Positions 20,027 to 29,098 of a stretch of DNA of 64,000 nucleotides are shown piece by piece (positions within the stretch are counted from its first letter, which is position 1; each line of letters begins with the position of its first letter). A program made the translations under genes and the position numbers. Source of the stretch: Pseudomonadota bacterium (GTDB lineage: Bacteria; Pseudomonadota; Gammaproteobacteria; Burkholderiales; Burkholderiaceae_B); NCBI GenBank assembly GCA_023425645.1, contig JAFACG010000042.1:1-64000 (forward strand), written 5' to 3'. The notes below the pieces were generated by a model. It did not search any database and was not told the DNA's origin. It saw only the letters and a list, made by a program, of their open reading frames with translations.

Positions 20027-21187
20027 TCAGTTGGAGACGCTGGAGTGGCGGCGGCGCAGGTTGTGGCGGTTTTCCATCAGGATGAGCGCGCCCAGCGCCA
20101 GGGCCATGGCGATCAGGTTGGGCACCAGGGCGGTGACCCAGGGCGGCAGGTTGCTGAGCATGGCCACGTTCAGGGCCAGTTGGTTGACCATGAAAAAGCC
20201 CACGCCCAGCAAGATGCCGGTAAAGACTTTGGTGCCCACTCCGCCGTGGCGCGTCTGCATGAAGCCGATGGGCGCGGCGATGGTGATCATGACCAGCAGG
20301 GTGAAGGGGTAGGCCACCTTGCGCCAGAGCGCCACCACCTGACGCTTGGTCTGCAGCTTGTTGGCGTCCAGGTAGTCGATGTAGTCCTTCAGGTCCAGGA
20401 TGGACATGCGTTCGGGCGTGACCACCCGGGCGATCAGGCGGTCGGGCGTCAGCGTGGTCTGCAGGGTCAGTTCCGGCCGCTTCTCGATGCGCGCCAGGGG
20501 CTGGTCCGGCGCCTGGGCCTGGGCCAGGGCAAGGTGGGAGGACTCGCTCAGATGGGTTTCGGTCACGTCGCGCAGCACCAGTTCATTTTCCTTGAACTGG
20601 CCCGACGGCGCCTGGGCCACCATGTTCAGTCGCTGGCCGTCCATGAAGTCGTAGATGCTGACATCGCTGACGCTGCCGTTGCCCTGCAGGTTGGCGATGT
20701 TGATGATGCGCATGCCGTTCCCCGGCTTGTTCTCCTTGAACCAGTAGCCGCTGTCCAGCCGTCCGCCGCCCGAGCGGCCCAGCAAGGCCATGCCCTGCTC
20801 GCTGGACTTGATTTCCGCCATGGGCGTGACGTATTCGGACAGCACGAAGGCGCCGGCCACCAGGGGCAGGGTGACGGTCCAGAGCATGACCATCATGCGC
20901 AGCCCGCTCACGCCCGAGGCGCGCAGGATGACCAGTTCGTTGCGCTGGGCCAGGCTGGCCAGCGCCAGGATGGCCCCGATCAGCAGTCCGATGGGCAGCA
21001 GGTCGTACAGGCGCGTGGGCAGCTCCAGCGCCTGGATATAGAACAGGCTGGCGAGCGTGAACTTGGAGCCCACCTTGTCCAGTTCCTCGATCAGGGCGAA
21101 AAAGGTGAACAGCCCCAGCAGGGCGATCAGCACGACGGCGCTGGAGCGGTAGATTTCGGAAGCGAGGTAGCGGCGGGCGGTGCGCAT
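20027..21187 (-). CDS. lptG: LPS export ABC permease LptG
   Basis: 386 aa inner-membrane permease of the Lpt machine that moves lipopolysaccharide to the outer membrane. Six membrane segments are visible, three near the N terminus (~15-35, 55-80, 98-120) and three at the C terminus (~305-380), with the periplasmic beta-jellyroll between. Early cytoplasmic SLAQRNELVILRASGVS is the coupling-helix motif of LptF/G. It starts with MRTARRYLASEIYRSS. lptF is not adjacent: the upstream gene is mtgA. Assignment to LptG rather than LptF rests on the N-terminal sequence and is fairly secure. Confidence 0.88.
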   Translation of the reverse strand: MRTARRYLASEIYRSSAVVLIALLGLFTFFALIEELDKVGSKFTLASLFYIQALELPTRLYDLLPIGLLIGAILALASLAQRNELVILRASGVSGLRMMVMLWTVTLPLVAGAFVLSEYVTPMAEIKSSEQGMALLGRSGGGRLDSGYWFKENKPGNGMRIINIANLQGNGSVSDVSIYDFMDGQRLNMVAQAPSGQFKENELVLRDVTETHLSESSHLALAQAQAPDQPLARIEKRPELTLQTTLTPDRLIARVVTPERMSILDLKDYIDYLDANKLQTKRQVVALWRKVAYPFTLLVMITIAAPIGFMQTRHGGVGTKVFTGILLGVGFFMVNQLALNVAMLSNLPPWVTALVPNLIAMALALGALILMENRHNLRRRHSSVSN

Positions 21188-21242
21188 GTAAATAGGGCTG
21201 TTGCGATGACGAGGCTAGGTTAACAAAAAAAGCCGTGTACGG

Positions 21243-21959
21243 TCATGGAATGGCGACCTGCCGCATGCGCTGGCTGATGGTGCGGGTGCGCGATTGCAGG
21301 TAGGGGCTGTCGCGGCGCCGGTCGTAGTAGGCCGGGTTGGGCAGCATGCTGGCCAGGCGGGCGGACTGCACGGCGCTCAGGCGCGCGGCGTCCTGCTTGT
21401 AATAATGGCGGGCCGCCGCCTGCGCGCCGAAGACGCCTGTGCCCCATTGGGCGACGTTCAGGTAGAGCTCAAGGATGCGTTCCTTGCTCATGACCGTCTC
21501 TATCATGTAGGTCAGGATCAGCTCCTGGCCTTTGCGCAGATAGCTGCGCGAGTCCGACAGGAACAGGTTCTTGGCCAGTTGCTGGGAAATCGTGGAGCCG
21601 CCGCGGCGGCGCGCCGAGCCTTTCTCGGCCTGACGGCGGTTGTAGTCCCAGGCTTTGCGGATCGCGTCCCATTCCACGCCGGAATGCTGCATGAAGTTGG
21701 CGTCCTCGGAAGCAATGACGGCGCGCTTGAGATTGGCGCTGATCTGCTCGTAAGGCACCCATTCGTAGCGCACCTGCGCATCGGGTTGCGCGGCGCGCAG
21801 CGCGCGCTGCTCGGCCGCCATGAAGGGCGTGAGCCTGGGCGGCATCACGCTGTACCACAGCACCATCAGGAACAGTGCTATCTGGTAGAGCAGTATGCCG
21901 GCGGCGGCCGCCAGCAGCAGCATGCCGGCCAGTTTCCAGGGGCGGGCGGCCAGTTTCAC
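21243..21959 (-). CDS. mtgA: Monofunctional peptidoglycan transglycosylase
   Basis: 238 aa GT51 glycosyltransferase, polymerising lipid II without a transpeptidase domain. One N-terminal membrane anchor (~10-36). Catalytic motif SEDANFMQHSG (Glu85), second motif RRRGGSTISQQLAKNLFLS (118-135). The GTG at 21959 follows the aroE TGA by one base, giving tight coupling; longer upstream frames merely overlap aroE. Confidence 0.94.
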   Translation of the reverse strand: MKLAARPWKLAGMLLLAAAAGILLYQIALFLMVLWYSVMPPRLTPFMAAEQRALRAAQPDAQVRYEWVPYEQISANLKRAVIASEDANFMQHSGVEWDAIRKAWDYNRRQAEKGSARRRGGSTISQQLAKNLFLSDSRSYLRKGQELILTYMIETVMSKERILELYLNVAQWGTGVFGAQAAARHYYKQDAARLSAVQSARLASMLPNPAYYDRRRDSPYLQSRTRTISQRMRQVAIP

Positions 21960-21960
21960 G

Positions 21961-22812
21961 TCAGACTTGTCCGACCTGGCTGCGCAGCGCGGCCAGCACG
22001 GGTTCCACTTCGGGCTCCACGCCGTGCCAGATGGCGAAGCTGGCGGCCGCCTGGCCCACCAGCATGCCCAGGCCGTCCATGACCTGGTCGGCGCCGGCCC
22101 GTTCGGCCGCCAGCATGAAGGCCGTGGGTTCGCCTGCATAGAACATGTCGTAGGCCAGGGAGTTCTTGCGGTAGCGCGCATCGGGCAGCTCGGGCAGCGT
22201 CTGTTGCAGGCTGGCGGAAGTGGCGTTGATGACGATGTCCCAGTCGCCGGAATGATCGTCCAGCCCGCCTGCGCTCAGCCGGCGCGAGGCGTCGGGCTCC
22301 AGCGCCACGACATGCTCGCGCAGGTCGTGGGCCTTGCTGCTGGTGCGGTTGATGATGTGCAGCAGTTCGCAGCCGGCCTCCAGCAGGGGGAAGACCACGC
22401 CGCGCGAGGCGCCGCCCGCGCCGATCAGCAGGATCCGCATGTCCGCCGGGTCGTGGCCCAGGCGGCGCAGGTCCGAGCACAGGCCTACGCCGTCCGTATT
22501 GCAGCCGTGCAGCTCGCCGTCCTTCATCCACAGGGTATTGACCGCGCCGGCCATGCGGGCCCGGCGGGTGAGGCGCTTGGCGGCCAGCTCGAAAGCCTGT
22601 TCCTTGAAGGGCAGGGTGACGTTCAGGCCCTTGCCGTCGGCGAAGAACTCCCCGACGGCGGCAGCGAAGCCGTCCTCCGGCGCCAGGATGCGCTCGTAGC
22701 TCAGTGCGATGCCGCACTGGCGGGCGAACTGTTCATGGATCTCGGGCGAACGGCTGTGCTTGATGGGGTTGCCGATGACGCCGTAGCGGCCGGCGGAAGT
22801 CGTGTCAGACAT
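21961..22812 (-). CDS. aroE: Shikimate dehydrogenase
   Basis: NADPH-dependent reduction of 3-dehydroshikimate. 283 aa. The substrate loop GNPIKHSRSPEIH and catalytic NVTLPFKEQAFELA (Lys in the PFK turn) are followed by the nucleotide-binding GAGGASRGV. Standard AroE rather than YdiB by these features. Preceded by a 183-base gap holding a G9 tract and a small inverted repeat, and directly coupled to mtgA. Confidence 0.96.
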   Translation of the reverse strand: MSDTTSAGRYGVIGNPIKHSRSPEIHEQFARQCGIALSYERILAPEDGFAAAVGEFFADGKGLNVTLPFKEQAFELAAKRLTRRARMAGAVNTLWMKDGELHGCNTDGVGLCSDLRRLGHDPADMRILLIGAGGASRGVVFPLLEAGCELLHIINRTSSKAHDLREHVVALEPDASRRLSAGGLDDHSGDWDIVINATSASLQQTLPELPDARYRKNSLAYDMFYAGEPTAFMLAAERAGADQVMDGLGMLVGQAAASFAIWHGVEPEVEPVLAALRSQVGQV

Positions 22813-22858
22813 GAGAGGCTCTAAGGAAGTGTCTTGTTATTGGATCCGGCCGGCCTTC

Positions 22859-22892
22859 GTGTCCTGACGGATCCTCCGGACACGGGGGGGGG
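22859..22892 (-). repeat. Inverted repeat and C9 homopolymer upstream of aroE
   Basis: GTGTCC/GGACAC arms (22859-22883) are followed on the plus strand by nine consecutive G at 22884-22892 (C9 on the aroE strand). It lies 47-80 bases upstream of the aroE start, in the 183-base tonB-aroE gap. Slipped-strand length variation is possible. Confidence 0.45.
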
Positions 22893-22995
22893 CTGAGTGA
22901 AGCCTGGTCGAGGCTTTATTTTACCGCCGGGCCGCTGGAACGCCGAATTGTCCGAGGTGAAACAGGCCTCTTGGAGCATGAAGGAAGGCGCGCGG

Positions 22996-23865
22996 TCAAT
23001 CATTGGCCGGGCCCTGCATGCTGAGGGTGTCGCGGGTGAATTCCCAGCTGCGAGTGATCACCAGCACATCGGCGCCGGGGGCCACTTCCGGCGGCAGGGG
23101 GGCGAAAGGGGCGGCCAGCTCGACGATGCGCCGGGCGGCAAGGTTCAGAGCCGGGTCGGAGGCGGGCCGCGTCAGTTCGGCGCGCAGCAGGCTGCCGTCG
23201 CGTCGTATGTAGACCGTCATCTGCAATTGCCCGTAGAGCCTGCGGCCCTCCTGCCGGGGATAGTGGCGGGTGCCGGTCTGCTCGATGGTCTGGCGCCACT
23301 GGTCCAGGTAGCGCGCCTCCTCGCTGGCGCGCGCGCTCGGGCCGGCGTAATGGTAGCGCGGCTGGCGCTGCTGTTCGCGAATCTGGTCGCGCAGCAGCGC
23401 GATGCGCGCGTTGCGGATCTGGGGGCTGCGGTCGTCATCGTCCTGCCCGGTGGCCTGGGCGGCGCCGATGTACTCGGGGGTCGGGGTGGACGGCGGCACA
23501 GCGTCCTGGCTGTCCAGCTCGCCCAGCAGGCGTTGCTGCTCGGCTTCCAGGCTTTGCTGGCGTTTGCGCAGCGCCTCCAGCACCAGCAGGTTGGGCAGGT
23601 CGGGATCGGTGAGCGGCAGGGGCTGGCTGGCCTGGCCGCGCGCATCCTGCCCGCCGCCTTCCAGGTTCAGTTGCGCGAGCAGTTGCGGATCCAGAGGAGC
23701 GGATTCGGTGCTGAAGTTGACCAGGGCCACGTCCAGGCTGCGGGCGGCCTGGGGAGCGGGCGCGCGCGCGGGCCAGAACACCAGCGCGGCGTGCGTCAGG
23801 GCCGAGACCGCGACCGCCGGCCAGAGGTAATCGCCTTGCGCAGGGCGGCGGGGCGGCCTGGCCAT
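22996..23865 (-). CDS. TonB-family energy transducer
   Basis: 289 aa. A short cytoplasmic N terminus, one signal anchor (~14-30, AVAVSALTHAALVFWPA), a long periplasmic linker with a QxxxEAEQQRLLGELD coiled segment, and a C-terminal TonB domain (~195-285: GQLQMTVYIRRDGSLLRAELTRPASDPALN). Not rich in Pro-Glu/Pro-Lys like classical TonB, and no ExbB/ExbD neighbours. Embedded between rnb and aroE, as in related Burkholderiales; its outer-membrane partner is unknown. Start 23865 leaves a five-base gap from rnb. Confidence 0.85.
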   Translation of the reverse strand: MARPPRRPAQGDYLWPAVAVSALTHAALVFWPARAPAPQAARSLDVALVNFSTESAPLDPQLLAQLNLEGGGQDARGQASQPLPLTDPDLPNLLVLEALRKRQQSLEAEQQRLLGELDSQDAVPPSTPTPEYIGAAQATGQDDDDRSPQIRNARIALLRDQIREQQRQPRYHYAGPSARASEEARYLDQWRQTIEQTGTRHYPRQEGRRLYGQLQMTVYIRRDGSLLRAELTRPASDPALNLAARRIVELAAPFAPLPPEVAPGADVLVITRSWEFTRDTLSMQGPAND

Positions 23866-23870
23866 GGCCG

Positions 23871-25760
23871 TCAGGCTGCGGCGGCGACCTCGCGCAGGCG
23901 GCATTCCACCGTCAGCGCCAGTTCGTCGAAGGCCAGCAGGTCTATGGTGACTTCCTGGCCGCGCTCCAGGGCGGGCAGGCCGGGCACGTGCAGCACCAGG
24001 GGAGCGTCGTTCAGGCGCACCAGGTCTTCTTTGATATAGGCGGCGCGCGCCTGGGTGATGCCGTTCTGCTGCAGCCAGCGCAGGCACCAGTAGCGCTCCA
24101 GCGAAGATTGGTAGTCGGCCCATTGCGCGTACTGGCCTTCGAAGGCGCCGATGATGGCGAACAGGTCGGCGTCCTTGGGCTGGAAGGGGGCGGCCAGGCG
24201 GGCGGAGATGCCGTGTTCGGCCGCGGCCAGGATCTGTCCCTGGTTGATCAGGTCCACGTAGCGGCGCAGCGGCGAAGTGGACCAGGTGTATTGCGGCACC
24301 CCGATGGACTCATGCGGCGCGGGCGTGGTGGACATGCGCGTGCGCATGAATTGCTGCGAGCGGTAGATGCCGGGCACGTTGTGCTCGGCCAGCAGGCCTC
24401 CCCAGAGCTGGTTGGCCAGGATCATGTATTCGGCCACCAGCAGGCTCAGCGGGGCGTTGCGCACGCGCGGCACCAGGCGGATGACGGAGTCGGGGTCGTC
24501 GTGAGGGCCGTCCAGCTCGAAGGTGTATTCCACGCGGCTGTTGTTCTCGGGCTTGCCGCGCACGGCCTCGCGCTGGGCGGCAAGCTGGCGCGAGAAGGTC
24601 CACAGCGGACGCAGCCATTGCGTATAGGGCAGTTCGGCCGCGGGATCGTTCAGGGCCTCTTCGGAGATCAGCGGGTCCAGTTCGTGCTGGCGCAGGTTGC
24701 GCTCGACGGTGATGCGCTCCAGGCGGGTGTGATGCGCCAGGATCTCGCCGGTGCTGATGTCGGCGTCCACGTACAGCGACAGAGCGGGACGCGCCTGGCC
24801 TTCGTCCAGGGAGAAGCGCGCGATCAGTTCGGGCGGCAGCATGGGAATCTTGTGGCCCGGCGTGTAGACCGTGGCCATGCGGTTGCGCGCGATCTGGTCA
24901 AGCTCGTTGCCGCGCTTGACGGCCAGCGCCGGCACGGCGATGTGCACGCCCACGCGGATGCGGCCGGGCTCGGGCGTCTGCACCGACAAGGCGTCGTCGA
25001 TCTCGATGGTGTTGGCGTCGTCCACCGAATAAGCGGTGACGTCGGCCTTGGGCAGGTCCTGGCCCCATTCCTGGACCTGGATGGGCGGAAAGCCCGTGCC
25101 TTTGGGAAAGTGGGCCGACAGGAAGCGGTGCTGGTGCAGCGTCAGGGGGTTGGACCAGGCGCCCAGCGACAGCAGCAGTTTTTCCGTGCCCACGCCCAGT
25201 TCTTTCTGGGCCTGGTCGAAGGCCTTCCATTCCAGGGAGTTCTTGTCCGGCTGGGCCAGGAACGTATGCGCCTTCTGGGCGACCTGCTCGGGCAGGCGGC
25301 CTTGCACCATGTCGCGCGCCCAGGCCTCGATCTGTTCCTGTTGCAGGCGTTTCTTTTCAATGGCGGCCAGCGCAGCCTGCAGGATCTCGGGCGGGGCGGG
25401 GCGGTACAGGCCCTTGCCGCGGCGATGGAAGTAGGCCGGGGCGCTGTGCAGCGCGAAAATGGTGCCGGCTTTTTCCACGGCGTCGGGCGCATGGCCGAAA
25501 TAGTCCTGGGCCAGGGCGGCCGCTTCGAACTCCTCCTGGGGGGCGCATTCCCACAGGAAGTTGATGTCCAGCGACTCGGCCAGGGCCTGGGCCTGTTCCA
25601 TCAACTGCGCGGGAGCGGGTTGCTCAAAGCTGAACAGCACGGTGTTCTTCTTGATCTTGCTGCGTTTCCCGGAGGCCGATTCCACTTGCAGGGTGGAGTC
25701 GCTTTCGGAGAAGACTTTTTCTGCTTTGAAGTTGCCGCTGTCTTCGAAAAGGACGTACAT
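23871..25760 (-). CDS. RNB-domain exoribonuclease (RNase II family)
   Basis: 629 aa. Acidic catalytic cluster DDANTIEIDDALSV (247-260) is the RNB signature; further RNB motifs are MLPPELIARFSL, NNSRVEYTFELD and YTWSTSPLRRYVDLINQ. A C-terminal ~60 residue region may be an S1-like OB fold. The N-terminal domain does not show the canonical cold-shock repeats of E. coli RNase II. Start 25760 (MYVLFEDSG) is used; the longer frame overlaps yqiA. Role: 3'-5' RNA degradation. Confidence 0.9.
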   Translation of the reverse strand: MYVLFEDSGNFKAEKVFSESDSTLQVESASGKRSKIKKNTVLFSFEQPAPAQLMEQAQALAESLDINFLWECAPQEEFEAAALAQDYFGHAPDAVEKAGTIFALHSAPAYFHRRGKGLYRPAPPEILQAALAAIEKKRLQQEQIEAWARDMVQGRLPEQVAQKAHTFLAQPDKNSLEWKAFDQAQKELGVGTEKLLLSLGAWSNPLTLHQHRFLSAHFPKGTGFPPIQVQEWGQDLPKADVTAYSVDDANTIEIDDALSVQTPEPGRIRVGVHIAVPALAVKRGNELDQIARNRMATVYTPGHKIPMLPPELIARFSLDEGQARPALSLYVDADISTGEILAHHTRLERITVERNLRQHELDPLISEEALNDPAAELPYTQWLRPLWTFSRQLAAQREAVRGKPENNSRVEYTFELDGPHDDPDSVIRLVPRVRNAPLSLLVAEYMILANQLWGGLLAEHNVPGIYRSQQFMRTRMSTTPAPHESIGVPQYTWSTSPLRRYVDLINQGQILAAAEHGISARLAAPFQPKDADLFAIIGAFEGQYAQWADYQSSLERYWCLRWLQQNGITQARAAYIKEDLVRLNDAPLVLHVPGLPALERGQEVTIDLLAFDELALTVECRLREVAAAA

Positions 25761-25801
25761 GATGTTCCATCTGGATGGCCGCGGCCATCCGGTAAGTATT
25801 T

Positions 25802-26389
25802 TTAAGGTCGTTGCAGGGCGAACTGCAGGATGTCGGGTATCCAGGGGTCGAAATCCGAGAAGCCGTGGTCGCCGCCTTCGACGATGTGGCCGCGGCTGCC
25901 CCGGTACCAGTCCGCCATTTCCCGCCAGTTCAGGACTTCGTCGCCTTTGGCCGCCAGCAAGTAGAACTGCTGCGGATCGGCCGGGCGGGGGACGTAGATG
26001 TCGTCCAGTTCGTCCACATATTCGGGCAGGAAGTGAAAGGGCGCGTCCGAGTGGTAGCAGGTGTGTTCGCCCACCTGCGTGGCCAGATCCCGGCCGGCGT
26101 AGACCACCGGGTTGATCAGCACGGCCCGGCTGCGGTAGTGCTGGGCCAGGTGGCTGGCGTAATAGCCGCCCAGCGAGGACCCCATGATGCACAGCCGCTC
26201 CCGCGCCTGGCCGGCCTCCAGTTCCGTATCCAGGATGCGCCGGCACAGGGCGATGGCCTGCGCCGGGCTGGCCGGCAACTGCGGGCAGCGCCACAGGTGC
26301 AGCAGGTCCCGTTCCTGCAGGGCTTGCTTCATGCGCTGCGCTTTGTAGGACGAAGGCGAAGAGCGAAAGCCGTGAAGGTAGAGGATCAT
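25802..26389 (-). CDS. YqiA-like alpha/beta-hydrolase esterase
   Basis: 195 aa. It starts MILYLHGFRSSPSSYKA (oxyanion LHGF). Nucleophile elbow GSSLGG (Ser72), late Asp region AAKGDEVLNW and terminal His in GGDHGFSDF. Fits the UPF0227/YqiA family of small esterases. RBS and start at 26389 are well placed; 28 bases after mpl and 41 before rnb, so it lies within the operon. Confidence 0.88.
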   Translation of the reverse strand: MILYLHGFRSSPSSYKAQRMKQALQERDLLHLWRCPQLPASPAQAIALCRRILDTELEAGQARERLCIMGSSLGGYYASHLAQHYRSRAVLINPVVYAGRDLATQVGEHTCYHSDAPFHFLPEYVDELDDIYVPRPADPQQFYLLAAKGDEVLNWREMADWYRGSRGHIVEGGDHGFSDFDPWIPDILQFALQRP

Positions 26390-26417
26390 GACAGCACCTG
26401 GGGGGACGGAAGGGGGG

Positions 26418-27782
26418 TCAGCGCGGCAGGCGGTCCAGCAGGCGTTGGTGGACGCCGCCGAAACTGCCATTGCTCATCACCACGATGGCGTCGCCGGGAC
26501 GGCTGGCCTGGACAATGGCAGTCACCATTTTATCCAAATCGTTCCAGGCTGTGGCGCGCTCGCCCATCTCGGCCAGCACGACCGCCGGGTCCCAGCCCAG
26601 GGCGTGCTTGCCCTGGGTCTCGCCGTAGCAGAACACCAGGTCCGCCTGCTCCAGCGATTGCGGCAGGCGGGCGGCCATGGCGCCCAGCTTCATGGTGTTG
26701 GAGCGCGGTTCCAGCACCGCCAGGATGCGCGTGGCCGGTCCCACTTGGCCGCGCAGCCCGTCCAGGGTGGTGGCGATGGCGGTGGGGTGGTGCGCGAAGT
26801 CGTCGTAGACGGTCACGCCCTTGACGGTGCCGCGCACTTCCATGCGGCGTTTGACGCCCTTGAAGCGGCACAGGGCGGCGATGGCCTGTTCTGGCGCCAC
26901 GCCCGCATGCTGCGCGGCGGCGATGGCGGCCAGCGCGTTGAGCTGGTTGTGCCGTCCGGTCAGCGGCCACTGCACGCGGCCCAGGGCCTGGCCGTGGCGC
27001 AGGACCTCGAAGGAAGTCGGGCTGATGTCGCGGCTGTCCCAGTCGCCCTGAGGGCCGAAGTAGTTGACCGGCGTCCAGCAGCCGCGCTCGAGCGTCTGTT
27101 CCAGGGCGGGCGCGCCGGTCGGGCACAGGATCAGGCCCGAACGCGGAATGGTGCGCACCAGGTGGTGGAACTGGGTCTGGATGGCGTTCAGGTCGGGGAA
27201 GATGTCCGCGTGGTCATATTCCAGATTGTTCAGCACGGCCGTGCGCGGACGGTAGTGGACGAACTTGGAGCGCTTGTCGAAGAAGGCCGTGTCGTATTCG
27301 TCGGCTTCGATCACGAAGAGCGGCTGCGCGGGGTCGAAGCGCGCCGACACGCCCAGGTCGGGCGCCACGCCGCCGATCAGGAAGTTGGGCGCCAGGCCGG
27401 CCTGCTCCAGGATCCAGGTCAGCATGGAGCTGGTCGTGGTCTTGCCGTGGGTTCCGGCCACCGCCAGCACGTGCCGGCCGCGCAGGATGTTCTCGCCCAG
27501 CCACTGCGGCCCGGACACGTAGGGCAGGCCCTGGTCCAGGATGGCTTCCATTAGGGGATTGCCCCGGGAGACGACGTTGCCGATGATGTACAGGTCGGGC
27601 GCCAGTTCGGTCTGGCTGGCGTCGAAGCCTTCGATCAACGCTATGCCCTGTTCCTGCAACTGCGTGCTCATGGGGGGGTAGACCCCGGCATCGCAGCCGG
27701 TCACGGTATGGCCCGCCGATCGGGCGATCAGCGCCAGGCCGCCCATGAATGTGCCGCATATGCCTAATATATGTATGTGCAT
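26418..27782 (-). CDS. mpl: UDP-MurNAc:L-Ala-gamma-D-Glu-meso-DAP ligase
   Basis: Peptidoglycan recycling: joins the murein tripeptide back to UDP-MurNAc. 454 aa Mur ligase. The N terminus MHIHILGICGTFMGGLALIARSAGH is diagnostic for Mpl; ATP loop VAGTHGKTTT (108-117), EADEYDTAF and DDFAHHPTAI follow. A GGAGG Shine-Dalgarno lies upstream of 27782. First gene of the eight-gene minus-strand cluster. Confidence 0.96.
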   Translation of the reverse strand: MHIHILGICGTFMGGLALIARSAGHTVTGCDAGVYPPMSTQLQEQGIALIEGFDASQTELAPDLYIIGNVVSRGNPLMEAILDQGLPYVSGPQWLGENILRGRHVLAVAGTHGKTTTSSMLTWILEQAGLAPNFLIGGVAPDLGVSARFDPAQPLFVIEADEYDTAFFDKRSKFVHYRPRTAVLNNLEYDHADIFPDLNAIQTQFHHLVRTIPRSGLILCPTGAPALEQTLERGCWTPVNYFGPQGDWDSRDISPTSFEVLRHGQALGRVQWPLTGRHNQLNALAAIAAAQHAGVAPEQAIAALCRFKGVKRRMEVRGTVKGVTVYDDFAHHPTAIATTLDGLRGQVGPATRILAVLEPRSNTMKLGAMAARLPQSLEQADLVFCYGETQGKHALGWDPAVVLAEMGERATAWNDLDKMVTAIVQASRPGDAIVVMSNGSFGGVHQRLLDRLPR

Positions 27783-27875
27783 GACAATCCTCCGGCCCAC
27801 ATTTTAGTCGAGTGTTTGATCTGGCGCGCCGACTTGGTCGGGATGCGGGTGCTATCATCGCCGAATGATGTGTTC

Positions 27876-27903
27876 CACCCCGGGGAAGCCCGGGGTGCTT
27901 TTA
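27876..27903 (+). promoter_or_regulatory. Terminator-like hairpin just before tlpA
   Basis: Arms CACCCCGGG/CCCGGGGTG with a GAAG loop are followed by CTTTTAA on plus, ending about 15 bases before the tlpA ATG. It could be an attenuator in the leader, a terminator of a short upstream transcript, or on minus merely structure near the mpl promoter. Confidence 0.45.
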
Positions 27904-27917
27904 AAGTGTGAGCAAGT

Positions 27918-28415
27918 ATGCAAAGGCGTCTTTTTCTGCGGCGGTCCTTGTTGTGCGCGGGGCTTCTGGCCCTGCACCCGGCGCCCTGGGCCAGTCTGCT
28001 GCCCGCCGATCCGTTCCTGGCGCAGAGCTTTCCCGATCTCCAGGACCAGGACCGGCTCTTGTCGGCTTACGCCGGCAAGCCGCTGGTCATCAATTTCTGG
28101 GCCACCTGGTGCGCGCCCTGCATCAAGGAGATGCCGGATCTGCAGGCGCTGCACGAGCGCTATCCGGATGTGCAGTTCGTGGGCATCGCCGTGGATTCCA
28201 AGAGCAACGTCCAGGAGTTCCTGCAGCGCGTTCCGGTCAGCTACGACATCCTCCTGGCCGGTCCGGGCGGAGTCAGGCAGATGCGCAGCCTGGGCAATAA
28301 AAAGGGCGGCTTGCCGTTCACTGTGGTGTTTGGAAGCAACGGTCGGGTGGACGAACGGATTCTGGGCCAGATCGATCCGCAAAAGTTGGACGAAGTTATC
28401 AAGCGTCAGCGCTAA
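27918..28415 (+). CDS. TlpA/ResA-family thiol-disulfide oxidoreductase
   Basis: 165 aa periplasmic thioredoxin-like protein. Signal peptide MQRRLFLRRSLLCAGLLALH (an RR pair suggests possible Tat use). Active site WATWCAPCIKE (Cys65, Cys68), cis-Pro segment GGLPFTVVF. Typical of reductases that service cytochrome c maturation or copper-centre assembly; the exact partner is unknown. Divergent from mpl, 160 bases before aroQ. Confidence 0.88.
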   Translation: MQRRLFLRRSLLCAGLLALHPAPWASLLPADPFLAQSFPDLQDQDRLLSAYAGKPLVINFWATWCAPCIKEMPDLQALHERYPDVQFVGIAVDSKSNVQEFLQRVPVSYDILLAGPGGVRQMRSLGNKKGGLPFTVVFGSNGRVDERILGQIDPQKLDEVIKRQR

Positions 28416-28575
28416 ATGGCGCACTTCGTCGTTCAATTTCGGCAAATTCCGGCCCGCGGCCAGTTTTCTCCTGAAAAAGCAGAATCCCTCGGTTACCGCT
28501 TGTAATCGACGTCGTTGATAGACAAATGGCGCTTTTTAGCGTAAAAAGGCGGTCTGTCTTCACGAAAAATCCGCT

Positions 28576-29010
28576 ATGGCGAATCATGTTCTGGTCCTTA
28601 ACGGGCCCAACCTCAATCTGCTGGGTACCCGGGAGCCGGATGTCTACGGACATCAGACCCTCGAGGATATCAATGGCGGTTTGCGGGCCCTGGCCGACCA
28701 GCGTGGCGCACAGTGTCAGTTTTTTCAAAGTAATCACGAAGGCGGGCTCGTCGACCGGATCCACCAGGCCCGCGCCGAGGGTGTCGATTTCATCATCATC
28801 AATGCCGGTGCCTACACACACACCAGCGTGGCGATACGCGATGCTCTGGCCGGTGTCGGCATTCCGTTCATCGAAGTCCACTTGTCCAATGTACACAAGC
28901 GCGAGCCGTTCCGTCATCATTCCTATCTCTCCGACGCCGCCCGCGGCGTGATCGTGGGGCTGGGGGCGTTCGGGTATGAGGCTGCGCTGCGTTTTGCCTT
29001 GGACAGCTAG
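28576..29010 (+). CDS. aroQ: Type II 3-dehydroquinate dehydratase
   Basis: 144 aa dodecameric enzyme of the shikimate pathway. Signature [19 protein letters not shown] at the N terminus, lid loop after it, then [33 protein letters not shown] and the [17 protein letters not shown] active-site histidine segment. Head of the aroQ-accB-accC order conserved in many proteobacteria. Confidence 0.97.
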   Translation: MANHVLVLNGPNLNLLGTREPDVYGHQTLEDINGGLRALADQRGAQCQFFQSNHEGGLVDRIHQARAEGVDFIIINAGAYTHTSVAIRDALAGVGIPFIEVHLSNVHKREPFRHHSYLSDAARGVIVGLGAFGYEAALRFALDS

Positions 29011-29098
29011 GCGGCTGTCTTCGTCTTTTTGACCAATTTTCTTTTTTGATGCCGTTCTGATTCAGCACTAGGACAGTGCGGCGTCGCGGGAAGCATGC

